A stretch of 64,000 bases of DNA from Scleromitrula shiraiana (taxonomy: Eukaryota; Ascomycota; Leotiomycetes; Helotiales; Sclerotiniaceae): contig JABELC010000001.1 of assembly GCA_028455995.1 (NCBI GenBank), forward strand, positions 2,840,501 through 2,904,500, given 5' to 3'. The notes below the pieces were generated by a model. The model searched no databases and was not told the origin of the DNA. It worked only from the letters and a program-made list of their open reading frames with translations. How positions within the stretch are numbered: position 1 is the first letter of the stretch; the number at the start of each line of letters is the position of its first letter. The translations under genes were made by a program, and so were the position numbers. Shown here piece after piece: positions 1 through 12,945 of this stretch.

Positions 1-737
1 ACCAATGATCGTGGGATTATATTGAAGATATACGGATCCAGGATAATATCGACGAATACCGGAGGAACATTTTCCATGAGAGTTTTGTTCATGGTATAAT
101 AATCTGCTTTCGCATAGATCTGCAGGAACAAGGTCGATGAGACATCGTCACGTTGATGTATATATCTGAAATTCGTGTCTGCCAACTGGGAGGAGGAGAT
201 CTGGGTTTCGAACTCATCAAACATAGATTGTCTGGACTCGGAGTATTGTGCCAAAGATGTAATCAAGTTAGGGGCTTCGAAAACCGTTGGTAAATCCAAT
301 GTTTCGATTCGAAATGAGGTTGGTTCCTAAATTTTGATTGAATATTTTATTAGTATGAAACCCAGTATTTTGGGACATTTTTTATGAAAATTGGGAACAG
401 AGAATATTGAAACATTGGAACTTACAGTGGCAGCCCAGCATATTCGAACTTCGTATCTTTGACCTTGTTTTAACCTATGAAGTAAATACCATGAACTTTT
501 GCCATCTTTCGATTCATCAGTAGGGAATTCGGCGGAAATATAGGTTCTTAGGGATGAATGTTGTGGTGATAAGGCCTCGAGGTGTAGATCTTCAAGTGTA
601 GGATGTTCCATGGGAACATTTAATGGTTCTGGTCCGAGGAAGATAGTTTTTTCTGTATTTGCATATACATTTTGAATCTGGAAAAGCAATAGAGATAGAA
701 CAGTAATAAATAGAATAGACTGTATATGGTGATACAT
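1..737 (-). CDS. Pga1-like ER protein, 5' part (runs off window)
   Basis: Two exons seen: 737-426 (104 codons) and 326-1, separated by a 99-bp intron (327-425) with GTAAGT donor and TTTAG acceptor. The joined frame stays open to base 1, so the C terminus lies outside. A hydrophobic N terminus (about residues 7-24) ending near VYANTE looks like a signal peptide. The splice rebuilds RICWAATEPTSFRIETLDLP, a stretch I associate with fungal proteins placed in the Pga1 family, the cofactor of GPI mannosyltransferase II in the ER. The lumenal part then continues through an ADYYTMNKTLME segment. A C-terminal membrane anchor would be expected but is not in the window. The name rests on remembered similarity only; that this is a secretory-pathway protein is better supported than its exact role. 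Confidence 0.6.
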
Positions 738-1447
738 GTTGTATAGTGTGCACCTATGGTGTTAACTGTAGTTATTAGTTGCTGCTTTTCAAACACTCAA
801 TCAATCAAATATTGATAGCCTTGGGATTATTATTTATTAGATCTCCATAACTAATAACCCCTGGAGTCCAGAGCTCCAAGAGGAGGGCTTCTTCTACCTT
901 ATAATCTTTTCTTCCACACTACGCAAGTACTGTATGGAAATACTAAATACTGTAGGGAAATAGTTACCAAATAATAATATCCCAAATATTTAAATGTGGG
1001 GCATCTCAATATAATAAATTCGAAAGACCCAATTAAACCTTCCATACTCATGAAGCTCTGACCATATACTTCCTAATTGATACATTAATACACTAATACA
1101 CTAATAATACATTAATACATTAAGATATAATTGATACTATTCCCTAGTAATAATCATTGAAACAAACAACGCGGTCACCCCTTTCGATTTTCCCCCCCCC
1201 GTTGTTTATCTATATGTGGAACCAAAGGAAAGCAAAAAATCCGACGACTTTAATTCCTCAACCTCTATCCCCCCTGTGCTTCTTTAAATTCCCCACTATC
1301 ACCTTACTCCCGAAAAAGAACGAGAATCCATAATCTTTTTCAAGAGATTTCCTATCTCCTTGCTAAGATCATCTTTCTTCCTTTCTTTCTTTCTTTCTTT
1401 CTAAATAAATCCTCAAGCTTCTTATTCTTCGTCTATCAACATTCAAA
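738..1447. promoter_or_regulatory. Intergenic, divergent promoter region; CT-rich alpha-tubulin leader
   Basis: The two flanking genes are transcribed away from each other, so both promoters must lie here. It is AT-rich, with a C10 run at about 1191-1200. A CTTT microsatellite (about 1378-1402) lies roughly 45 bases before the tubulin ATG; such pyrimidine tracts are common upstream of highly expressed fungal genes. No coding signal was seen. Confidence 0.6.
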
Positions 1448-3231
1448 ATGAGAGAAGTCATTAGTATCAACGGTAAGGTTCTCTTGTTGACGCGTTATGA
1501 TATACACCGCTATCACTCGGGATGTTTGGTTTGTTTACAATTTTGAAAATATACTGATTTATAATTCATATAGTCGGTCAGGCTGGTTGCCAAATTGCCA
1601 ACTCTTGCTGGGAGGTAAGTTAAGAGGGAGAGCTTGATATCGCATTGTTTACCTTGCGATTTTACTTGATTTATGGACTAACTTGATGTTTTCTTTCAAC
1701 AGCTTTACTGTCTCGAACATGGTATCCAGGTATGCATCCCAAACTCCCTTATCCTTCCTTACCTGCATCATCCTGAATCTTCTCACTGACATGAACCCTT
1801 TCTATAGCCCGATGGATATTTGACCGAAGAACGTAAAGCAGCCGACCCCGATGAGGGCTTCAGTACTTTCTTCTCCGAAACCGGTATGCATACAAGTTGA
1901 TAATATATAAGAAAGGTCGGAATGCTGATAGGAGTTCGCAATAAAGGTCAAGGAAAATATGTTCCACGTACCATCTACTGTGATCTCGAGCCAAATGTCG
2001 TCGACGAAGTCCGAACTGGTACCTACCGTAGCTTGTTCCACCCCGAACAAATGATCACCGGAAAGGAGGATGCCTCAAACAACTACGCTCGTGGACACTA
2101 CACTGTCGGTAAGGAGTTGATCGACCAAGTGTTGGATAAGGTTCGACATGTTGCCGACAACTGCTCTGGTCTCCAGGGTTTCCTCGTTTTCCATTCATTC
2201 GGTGGTGGAACTGGATCTGGATTCGGTGCCCTCCTTATGGAACGTTTGTCCGTTGATTTCGGAAAGAAGGTCAAGCTCGAGTTTTGCGTTTACCCTGCGC
2301 CACAAACTGCTACCTCCGTTGTTGAGCCATACAACTCTATCTTGACCACTCACACCACTCTCGAGCACTCCGATTGTTCCTTCATGGTCGACAACGAGGC
2401 TATTTACGATATTTGCAGACGAAACCTTGGTCTCGAGCGACCAAACTACGTTAACTTGAACCGCTTGGTTGCTCAAGGTAGGCTGCATCCTCAATTGTAG
2501 GGTTGTAATAATGCTAATAAAGTACTAGTGGTTTCCTCCATCACCGCTTCCCTCCGATTCGACGGATCCCTCAATGTCGATCTTAACGAGTTCCAAACCA
2601 ACTTGGTTCCATACCCACGTATTCACTTCCCTCTCGTTGCCTACTCCCCAGTTGTGTCAGCATCCAAGGCATCTCATGAAGCCAACTCCGTCCAAGAAAT
2701 CTCAATGTCTTGCTTTGAGCCCAACAACCAGATGGTGAAATGTGACCCACGCAATGGAAAGTACATGGCTACCTGCTTGTTGTACCGTGGTGATGTTGTA
2801 CCAAATGATGTTCACGCTGCTGTGGCCACCCTCAAAACTAAGCGAACCATTCAATTCGTCGACTGGTGCCCAACTGGTTTCAAAATTGGTATTTGCTTCC
2901 AGCCACCTCAAATGGTTCCAAACGGTGATTTAGCTAAGGTCAACCGCGCTGTGTAAGTTTGGGCTCTCCCCACTGTAAATGTTTCCACTAATAATTCATT
3001 AGTTGCATGCTTTCTAACACAACTGCCATTGCTGAGGCATGGTCTGCTTTGTCCCACAAATTCGATCTTATGTATTCCAAGCGTGCTTTCGTTCATTGGT
3101 ACGTTGGTGAGGGTATGGAGGAAGGTGAATTCTCCGAGGCCCGTGAGGATCTCGCAGCTTTGGAGCGTGATTATGAAGAGGTTGCAACAGACTCTCTCGG
3201 AGATGATGAGGGTGCGGAAGCCGAATACTAA
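1448..3231 (+). CDS. tubA: Alpha-tubulin
   Basis: Seven exons: 1448-1472, 1574-1614, 1703-1729, 1808-1883, 1947-2477, 2529-2952, 3003-3231; total 1353 nt, 450 aa, the usual alpha-tubulin length. The N terminus MREVISINVGQAGCQIANSC carries the MREV/I autoregulation-type start and the first GTP-loop residues. The tubulin signature GGGTGSG is at about 2199-2220, and the alpha-specific catalytic Glu lies in DLNEFQTNL, which drives GTP hydrolysis on the adjoining beta subunit. The C terminus is acidic and ends in Tyr (EGAEAEY), the detyrosination site. Four very short 5' exons (25, 41, 27 and 76 nt) are typical of fungal tubulin genes. The symbol is by analogy; fungi often have a second alpha-tubulin, and which paralog this is cannot be told. 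Confidence 0.97.
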
Positions 3232-4024
3232 GTCAACACTTTATGGTTCGTATGTTTATCTCCTGTGGAGTCACATATTTGCAGGGCTATATTTGGTACT
3301 TGATGCGGTAGTTTGATGGGCTTCTTTCGGTGCGTTTGGAGCATTGTCATGTTTCTCGGCAAGTCCATAGAGTTATTCTTCCTTTCAGTAAATTCATGAA
3401 GGAATTTCACTATTTTAATCAGAACGCTTCTTTGTAATTCAAATAACAAAACTCGTAGTAGTAGTAGTCATTACCTAGGTACAATGAAATGTCCATAGGC
3501 TTTGAACTATGTATCCTAGAATTTAGTGAATCATGCCTGTAACCGGATCTCGATCCACCGACCAGAAAATATGCAGATATCCTAATCCTCGAGTTTTGTG
3601 GTTTTGAGTACAGTATAGTACATTAGCTTTTGCCTATTTTAATTGTGTGACATACATATCGACAATTTTGATGCAATCCTATCCGGAAATTGACAGCAAA
3701 ATGTGGCACAAAACGTTATAAGTGGTGGCTGTTATCCAATCATATATCCAATCATAAAACTGAAGCACCACCATATGATGTTGCCGATTCTCCGCTTCGC
3801 TTCCCGCTCTGTTGACTTCTAGTTTCTTGGTAATTTGCGGTTGCTACCTCATTATCGTATACCTTCAACGGCGAACTACATTAAAATCTAAGCATATATC
3901 CATTGTTCGAAGCTTACTTTACCTCGACCGATTATTACTACAGCTTCGCTCATCAAATTTATCATCTTAAAGTTTGAAATCGAAGTGGAAAGCGGCCCTA
4001 CAATTCAGGAGCACGCAAAGCAGA
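3232..4024. other. Intergenic, tubulin 3' region and EDE1 promoter
   Basis: Tandem-oriented genes flank this AT-rich spacer. It should hold the tubulin 3' UTR and the promoter of the next gene. No RNA gene, repeat or further coding exon was seen. Confidence 0.5.
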
Positions 4025-7000
4025 ATGGCTGAAGATCCTAGTAAGAACATATTTATTTTTGAGTTTTGAGGGGGTAATATAGGCTGGCCTATGTCGCATT
4101 CTAATATGGATGAACGCTTTTCATATTTGCGATCATTGCAGAGTGTCGCTTTGCATACAATTAGGTGCAAGATTGACTGACAGCTTCCAGCGGCACCAGC
4201 CTTGAACTTAACTCCCGAGGAGAAGCGTGTATTTGGACAGTTATTTCGACAAGCGGATACGGAGAGCATTGGAGTAGTCACAGGAGAAGTTGCAGTCAAA
4301 TTCTTTGAGAAAACAAGATTGGAGCCGCGAATTCTAGGAGAGGTTGGTTCTTCAATTACATTCGTTGCGGCTAATTGTAATATTGGGGGGTACTTGTTTG
4401 CTAACTTTGATTTTAGATATGGCAGATTGCAGATAAAGAGAATCGAGGGCTCTTGACACCCGCGGGCTTTGGAATAGTATTGAGATTGATTGGTCACTAT
4501 CAAGCAGGGCGAGATCCCACGCCTGAGTTAGCATTACGGCCCGGCCCGCTGCCAAAGTTCGACGGCGGCATAGGGAATGCTAGCCCTACCTTCCAAGCTC
4601 CACCTGGACCTCCACCCAGTGCTTTACAACCACAACCTAGCGGATCAGGACCTATTAGAGTTCCCCCGCTTTCCGCCGAGAAATCTACACAATATGCACA
4701 ACTATTTGAGAAATCAGGGGCGCAAGGGGGGATCCTACCGGGAGAACAAGCCAAACAGATCTTTGAGCGCGCGGGACTGCCCAATGAAATTTTGGGTAGA
4801 ATTTGGAACTTAGCAGATACTGAACAACGCGGAGCTCTTACATCTACAGAATTCGTGATTGCTATGCATTTGTTGGCTTCATTTAAATCTGGTCAATTAC
4901 GAGCTCTACCCAACATTCTTCCTGCTGGTCTTTACGAAGCCGCTACACGTAGAGGGCCTCCTAGTCGTCAATCTACTGGTAATGGAATGTCAGCTATTCC
5001 AAGGCAATTCAGTGGCACCGGAAGAGCAAGTAGTCCTTTAAGCCGACCCGCGTACAACGCTCCACAGCAAGTTCCCCAACCTTCCGGTGGTGATTGGGCT
5101 ATAAGTCCAATGGACAAACAGAAGTTTGATGGAATCTATAATAGTCTTGATAGAGCCAATAGGGGATTCATCACTGGAGACGAAGCTGTACCATTCTTCT
5201 CCGAGTCAAAACTCCCAGAAGAAGTTCTTGCTCAAATTTGGGATCTTGCGGATATTAACTCAGCTGGTCATCTCACCAGAGATGAGTTCGCTGTTGCTAT
5301 GTTCCTCATCCGACAACAACGCGGCAAGAAAGATGATCGAGATTCATTACCCGCTACTTTACCTCCAAATCTCATCCCTCCAAGTATGAGAAACCAAGTA
5401 CGACCCGCTCCCATGCCTACGGCTCCTGCTTTCGAAGCACCACCACCAACTTTACCTAAATCGGCTGCTGATGACTTGTTTGGACTGGATGCCCTAGCCT
5501 CTCCACCCGTTGCACCTGTTCAAGCACCACAGTCGACTGGGGGCTCTGCATCATTCGGCGCAAACCGCCAAATGAGCACAGATCCTTTTGGAACCAGCTC
5601 TCAACAATTGACTCCTACTTCCCCAGTTCAAGCCTCCCCGCAACACACAGGCTCTGTCTTTAAGCCATTTGCACCTTCCTCTTCATTTGGACAGACTTTG
5701 ACTCAGCATGCTACTGGAGGCTCTAATAATTCTGGTCCATCTCGAGGATTTTTACATCAGCCTTCGGCCAGTGAAGACTTGCTCGGTGATGCTGATCCAG
5801 AGATTAGTAGCAAGCTAACAAATGAGACTACGGAGCTCGCAAACTTGTCGAACCAAGTGGGAACACTCTCAACACAAATGCAAGAAGTACAGGGACAGAG
5901 AGCCTCGACACAGAATGAATTAAACCAGGCAAACTCACAGAAGCAACAGTTTGAGGCCCGTCTTGCTCAACTTCGAGCATTGTATGAGCAAGAGGTTAAA
6001 GATGTTCGTAGTTTAGAAGAGCGATTAAACGCCTCTAGAAACGAGACGAAGAAGTTGCAAACTGAAATTGCCATGATTGAAGGAACATACACAGACCTTC
6101 AAAATCAACATCGACAAATTGTTACAGCACTGCAATCAGATCAGCAGGAAAACGCCAGTTTGAAAGAGCGCATGCGCGTTGTTAATGGAGAAATTGCACA
6201 GTTGAAACCATCTCTTGAGAAATTGAGATCAGAAGCTCGTCAACAGAAGGGTCTTGTCGCAATCAACAAGAAACAATTGGCAACAAATGAAAGCGAACGG
6301 GAGAAGTTGAAGAGCGAAGCAGAGGATTTAACGAAGAGCATTGAGGAGGATACCGCAACTCTTGCGGCGGCTGCTCGAGCCCATAGTCAGAGTCCCGCCC
6401 AAGTCGTAAGCCCTGCGCCCTCTACCATGAGTGCCAATAACCCCTTCTTCAAACGTCCAGGTAGCACATCTGAGGCAAACTCTCCTTTCGCCACTTCGCC
6501 TATCGCGCATCAGACTGATCGTTCATTTGAGAACGTATTTGGCCCAGTTTTCGGGGCTGCTGCTACACATGATGCACCACCTCCAACTTCATTCAAACAA
6601 GATCTTCCCGCTAGGCCACAAACAAGTGGTGGCTTCTCTACCCCTACTCTAAACAGTGAAGTGCCTCCTCCACTTCCTGAATCTAGGCAGATTAGCTCAA
6701 GCTTCCTACCATTCCCAGACCACTCTGATTCATTGACCTCATCTCGACAAGTTTCTGCTCCAAACAGCAGGTTCGGGGAAGATTCTACTGGGGCTGATAC
6801 TCCAACTAATTATATGGGTGCAACGCCTACTGGTTCATCCGCGGCAGGACCAACCGATTCGGTTAGAGCTGTATCGCCTGGTCTTGATCGCAAGTCAACA
6901 GCTTCTCCTGCCGTTACAGATTCGAAGGAATCTATCCCTGGAGCTTTCCCTGGTGACGTCAACTCCAATATTGTTGCTACCCCAACTGGAGGCAGTACTT

Positions 7001-8236
7001 TGAGTGAACAAGCTACTGCTGATCCATTTGCGATATCAAAGGAGCCTGCACGTTCTGGCACAGCTAAAGATGACTTCGATGCAGCTTTTGCCGGTTTTGG
7101 AAGCTCTAGCAAACCCCAAGAACGTTCAAATACTGGAAGCTCTGCTGAAGGATCAGCTGCACCAGCACCAACTGGGTTCAACAAAGAATTTCCTCCCATT
7201 TCAGAATTAGAACACGATGATGAAAGTGATAGTGAGAACGAGGGTGGTGGGTTTGATGATGACTTTGCTCCGGCCTCCCCTGGTCAGGTTAGAAAAGCTT
7301 CGGAAAGTCCCGTTTTGTCACATGGCGTGGCTAGCGCTAGTGGGAGTGCAAAAGATTTCCTAGGTGCACCAACTGTGGGTACTGACCCCCCGACTCCAGG
7401 TGCTCAAGCTTCACCACCTGCTTATGACAAGGCAGTCTCACCTGCTGATCAAGCACACTCTGATGCTCAGCAATACTCTGGTCTTTTGCCATCTAGAGAA
7501 ATCCCACCCGTTGAGCATACCTCCCCTACATCAGCCACGAACGCTGGACAAACGCCTTTCGGGGCACCTCAAGTATCTTCACAGCCCGCGCCTCCAGCAA
7601 AAGTCCCTTTTGATGATGATTTCGATGCCGACTTTGATGATCTTGAAGATGCAAAAGAAGGTGATGTTGATGACGATTTTACCACTACTTCGCTCCATGG
7701 CTCAAGGAATGGTCTCGATGATTTCAACCCCATGTTCGATAGCCCTCCAGCATCAAAACACCAAGACCATTCCAGCAATTCTTTCGGTGATAGCTCCGGT
7801 TTCGGCGACTTTAGTCAATCTCCACAACAAACGGCTGCTCCACCTGCAGCTGTAAATGACAATCACGATTGGGATGCAATCTTCGCTAATCTCGAGCAGC
7901 CAGCTGCCGAATCCAATACAGCTACATCGCATCCTAATGGGAACGGAAATGGCACAGCCCCAAAGCCAGAAGCGGTTGAAAGACCACAAGTTGGAAGAGC
8001 TTTGACCGAGGCGGGAGAGCATGATGATCCAATCTTAAAGAATCTTACGGGTATGGGTTATCCAAGAACCGAGGCTTTAGCCGCACTAGAGAAATATGAT
8101 TACAATTTAGAAAGGGTAAGTGATTCCTGAGTAGATCCCACAAGTTGTCACAAAGACTTGAAGTAAAGTGAGTGCTGTTGCAAGAGTCCTGACTTTTGTG
8201 TCCTAGGCTGCCAATTTCCTTGCGAGTCAATCATAA
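4025..8236 (+). CDS. EDE1: Ede1-type EH-domain/UBA endocytic scaffold
   Basis: Four exons: 4025-4040, 4191-4342, 4417-8115, 8207-8236; 1298 aa. Three EH domains sit at about residues 9-88, 135-233 and 281-358, each with an EF-hand-like stretch (DKENRG, DTEQRG, DINSAG) and the Trp of the NPF-binding pocket (IWQIAD, IWNLAD, IWDLAD). A long coiled coil follows (about 518-706), then a low-complexity region with acidic DDDFDADFDD-like patches and an NPF motif, and a C-terminal UBA domain. The UBA needs the last 9-codon exon, ending NLERAANFLASQS; without splicing at 8116 it would end early. In yeast Ede1 organises early clathrin-coated endocytic sites through NPF adaptors and ubiquitin. The donor of intron 2 is GTTGGT, unusual at +3. 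The start is fixed by MAEDPTAPALNLTPEEKRVF after a 16-nt first exon. Confidence 0.93.
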
Positions 8237-10244
8237 ACCTGCGAAGCAGAAGCGGAAACAGTAGCAATAGTGCAGTACGATGCAGTATAGTGTGAATGAG
8301 CAAGAATAGATTGCAAAAGGGGACGTGGGAAGTTGGGATAAGGGAATTGTGGTGGTGCGTGTGGAAGGCAAGATGAATTGTGCATAATAATTCCATAATA
8401 ATGTATTGATTGATTGAGTGTATGATCCTCACCTATTTTTTTTTCTTTTTCTCTTTTCCTCTTTTCCTTTTCCTTCTTTTGTCACTGGCTTTAGCATTAG
8501 CATATTTTGACATCTCTACGTTTGATCGATTTTTCTTGTTGGATCTTTTGAGTTTCTTCAGCGATCATTGTTATATATTATTCAAATACATGTTTTTCTG
8601 CTCCTCACTCTTACTTTACTCCATCCGTTGCATCTTCTCTTCCATTTTCCTCTCCATTTTTCTCACCGGTCTGTAATCCATAACAGCAGATATTAAGATG
8701 AAGTAAAACAAAATGAGACGAAACGAATCGAATCGAATCGAAATAACTGGATGCATGCATGCATTTAATCCAATCTTTGCGAATGCGTAATGCATAAAGC
8801 ATGGGTAATCAATCATATACGTACATCACGGATATTGCACCTACCTGCTTGCTTGTGTCTACATGGTTATGTCTACATGGTTGTATCTACAGCCCTAAGG
8901 CCCAGGAATCGAGGGAATGGGGCGGGGGTCTCGGGATGAAACATTGGGAATATTTGGAGTCATCTCGTGCTGACTGGGGGAGGCTGTGTATATAGATGGA
9001 CGATGCTGGAATGATGCGATGCTGTGATGCTGTGTGATGTATGTATGTCTGTATGTATGTATGTATGTAGGTTCGCGTGTTCGCCTCATTTTCTTTACCA
9101 AGTGGTTGGCAATCTCAAATACACGGATGGGGTCTAGAACCGTAGTTCTCTGGATTGAGTGGTTGGTTCAACTGAGGGATGGATTTGAGACTTATTTTTA
9201 ACAGTAGTGAGAAATTTTTAAGTGGAGGTTTTATGCAGACAGCTTGGTCTGAAGAAGTAAATGGGGATGGAAGTGCGGGATTTCGTTTTGCTTCATTCTT
9301 CTACATGCTGTACCTTGTTAAGCTGGGATAGTTACACATGTTATGCAAGGCTGTATGAATGTCTTTCTATGCGGATGATGCACGATGGAGGTGGCTTTGC
9401 TTATGGGCTTGTATAACTCGTGCACCTTTTCATCTGTAAACAGAGGTGGCTTGAATGTGTTCGAGTGCATAACTTATCAGAGTGATTTTTACTCCTCGAA
9501 TCGTTGGAATACGAAATTGGCAGTTGTGGCCTGAACAAGTGTTACATATTTGAAGGAGATGAAAAACAAGAGGCGATGATGGAGGAATTTGATTCGTTGA
9601 TTCGTTTAAATATGGTTGGAAGCAAGGTCATGATGTAAAACGGATCGAGCTAATTTTCGAGTATCTGTTTAAAATACAGTTATTCAAACCAAGCATTCCA
9701 AATTCAACATCTCATATCTATTTGAATTAAAGATATGTTACCATTAGCACTGTGGCTAGCTGTATATCAAATAAACAGATATCCGGAAATGCAACGATTC
9801 GGATATATTGACCGACGTCAGACTACATACATATTGTGCCGCTTCAACAAGATTAACAAAAATAAAATCTCCAATAAAGCACCTGGACAAGCATAGCTGT
9901 TCAGGACTTGGCATTTGGCCCGATCTTGTAAGATTGTGCTTTCGCGAGTGCGGTGCATATAATTTATCTATGCCAATTTTCCTTGGTGGTTAATGATCGG
10001 AGGCAGAAGCAGCCTCATTCATTGTATTGCAAGCCTTTTCTTACTGTTCTCTTCTTCCTTCATATGAGACCTACGTAAGAGTTTGTATATTATATCATAT
10101 TGGTATTCTGCAATCCTCGCTTTTTTCTTTTCTCTCACTACTGGTGATTTTGCTTTCTTATTAGCATATTAAACTATATACTTGTGTTAATTATGGATAT
10201 GTAGAATGAAATTCGATTGAAAAGATAGATAAGTAACTTTTTAT
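8237..10244. other. Intergenic, 2.0 kb
   Basis: No gene seen. It contains a CT-rich tract (8433-8480), a GAATC/AATCG pentamer run (about 8722-8742), a TGCATGCATGCAT alternation (about 8751-8764) and a GTATGTATG microsatellite (about 9037-9068). The distal end should hold the transporter promoter. Confidence 0.5.
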
Positions 10245-12945
10245 ATGATGACGGATTCAAGATATCCTACAGAACATATTGAATTTGTGACGACGAAATG
10301 GTATGTGATCCTGTTTATCATGTTATTCACTAGAAATGGAAGGGATCGTCGCTCGTTGGTGGTCTCATATTTTTTGGTTGGGTATAGATCTTGGAACTAT
10401 GTACTGATGAATATTTCATGTAGGTCACGTTCTGAGGACAAGGATACAAGAGAGTGTCCAATAGATTCAGAGGCATATCCGGAATATCACACCAATCACC
10501 ACAGTAACCTCGAGGCAAAGTAGGAAATAAAAGCTCTTTTCCTCCCACCCCGTTCCATCTTACATGAAGAATAACTAACTCCGGCCCGCCTCATAGAATC
10601 CAAAATCCCCTCTCTGGAATCCCCAGATCAGAACTTCAAGAACAAGTCGAATTATTCGCCATAGACAACAAACTCACGCATATCATTCCATTATTGATCA
10701 AAGGCGCATTGGTCGCACAAGATGAAACCAATTATGAGGATTTAAACGGGGAGGATAAACTCTCTGAGGAGGAGATCGAGGCTCTTAAGGATGAGGTTAG
10801 GTTTAAGTGGAAGCAACCGTGGGCATTGTATATTACTATTATATCATGCTCGATCGGGGCTGCTGTGCAGGGATGGGATCAAACTGGTGAGTTAATGGCT
10901 GGAGTATGTTGTTTGCGTAAATTTAATTGGAGGTTGGAAGGTTTGATATATGGGTATCTATTCAAATAGTCGATTGAGGCAATAGCCACGACATTCTTTC
11001 GAAGTCAAGAGAAAGTCGAAGCTCACAAACTAACAAAATGTCACCCCCACAGGTTCCAACGGTGCCAATCTCTCATTTCCCGATGCATTTAAAATCGGGG
11101 GAGAAAACCCAAGCACCCGCGATACCATGCTACAAGGACTCATCAACGCAGCTCCCTACATAAGCAGCGCATTTATCGGATGCTGGCTCGCGGACCCCCT
11201 GAACAATTTCTTCGGCCGACGTGGTACCATTTTTGTTGCAGCAAACTTTTGTCTTTGGTCTGTATTGGGTAGTGCGTTTACACAGTCTTGGCAGCAGCTT
11301 TTTGTTTGTAGGTTGTTGTTGGGGTTGGGGATGGGGGCGAAGGCTTCGACGGTTCCGGTTTATGCGGCGGAGAATAGTCCGGCTAGTAGGTGTTTTTCTT
11401 TTGTTTCATCCTTTACTTTTTTGTGGCACCTTTTGAGGAGATGACTTGAGTTTCCTCATTCTAGATGATTGAGATCTTCAGATGAGAGTGATTAGTTAAC
11501 CTAGATTCTAAGGACTAATAGTCTATCACTATAAGTACATAACACTAACATACATTCAGGAATTCGAGGCGCTCTAGTCATGTCCTGGCAAGTATGGAAC
11601 GCGTTCGGAATATTCCTCGGCTTCTGCGCCAACCTAATCGTAGCCAACGTCCCTCTCATCTCTTGGCGACTCCAACTCGGATCAGCCTTCATCCCTGCCG
11701 TCCCCCTTTTAATCCTCATCTTCTATAGTCCCGAAAGTCCCCGCTGGTACATGAAAAAAGGCCGATATCCCGAAGCATATGCTTCCCTTTTAAAATTGCG
11801 GAATAATCCTCTACAGGCGGCGCGTGATTTATATTATATTCATCTTCAGTTGCAAATTGAGAAGGATGTTGTGGGAGATCATACTTATCTGACGAGATTT
11901 ATACAGCTATTCACGGTGCCACGATTAAGGAGAGCAACGTTGGCAAGTTTCACGGTTATGTTGGCGCAGCAGATGTGCGGGATTAATGTAATGGCTTTCT
12001 ATTCCTCGACGTTGTTCACAAAAGCGGGCGCGGGCAGAATTCATGCTTTGCTTGCTTCGTGGGGATTTGGACTTATCAATTTTGTCTTTGCGTTGCCTGC
12101 TATTTGGACTATTGATACTTATGGGAGGAGAGCACTCCTTTTGTTTACGTTTCCCAATATGGCGTGGAGTATGTTGGCCGTAGGACTTTGCTCGTTGATT
12201 CCTGAAGATAGTCGTGCTCATTTGGGTTTGATGGCTTTGTTTATTTATGTCTTTGCGGCGTTTTATAGTCCTGGTGAGGGACCTGTTCCGTTTACGTATT
12301 CGGCGGAGGTGTTCCCTCTTTCGCATCGCGAGGTCGGTATGGGTTGGGCAGTGGCTACGAATTTTTTCTGGGCTGCTGTGTTGGGGATTACCCTTCCACG
12401 AATGCTGGATGTTATAGGTCTCATTGTAAGTTTATGGGTCTTTCTTTTCCCTATCGTTACGACGGTGGTCGGAGTGATGTGCTAATTATCGTTATTAGGG
12501 AACATTCTCTTTCTACGCCGGTCTGAATGTTGTTTCTCTCATTATGATCTTTCTCTGGGTACCGGAAACCAAACAACGTACACTTGAGGAATTGGATTAT
12601 GTATTCGAGATACCTACTCGCACGCATATGCATTATCAAGTTACTAAAGCTTCACTGTATGTCTAATTTCTTCTCCATCTGCAAACAAGAAATTACCGTC
12701 CGTCAGAATTTTAGCTAACGATCAAATCTAGATGGTGGATAAATCGATATATATTACGCCGAAAAGACACGGTCCTTGAGCTTGAGCCAGGCCATCATGA
12801 AGTTGACAAATTGAATAGGAATGATAGGAGAGCGGAAAGAGGTCGGAAGACGGAACAGGTTGATCGGCATCAGAATTCCGGTTATGGGATGCTTGATGAA
12901 ACGTGGAGAGGAGGTTATTCCGTGGATAGTGGCAGAGGCAGATGA
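10245..12945 (+). CDS. Sugar-porter (MFS) transporter
   Basis: Seven exons: 10245-10300, 10424-10519, 10597-10886, 11053-11385, 11560-12425, 12499-12656, 12732-12945; 2013 nt, 670 aa. A cytosolic N terminus of about 115 residues precedes the first membrane span (WALYITIISCSIGAAVQGWD). Sugar-porter signatures present are RLLLGLGMGAKAS (after TM4), PESPRWY (after TM6) and PETKQRTLEELD (after TM12). The long N-terminal segment with NPLSGIP is like a fungal group often annotated as myo-inositol or hexose transporters; the substrate cannot be read from sequence. The C-terminal tail is charged and Arg-rich. The first exon is the least certain part: it uses the first of two adjacent ATGs and joins through a Trp codon. 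Exons 3-5 start C-rich and end G/T-rich on the coding strand. A hairpin minisatellite follows the stop by about 100 bases. Confidence 0.88.
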
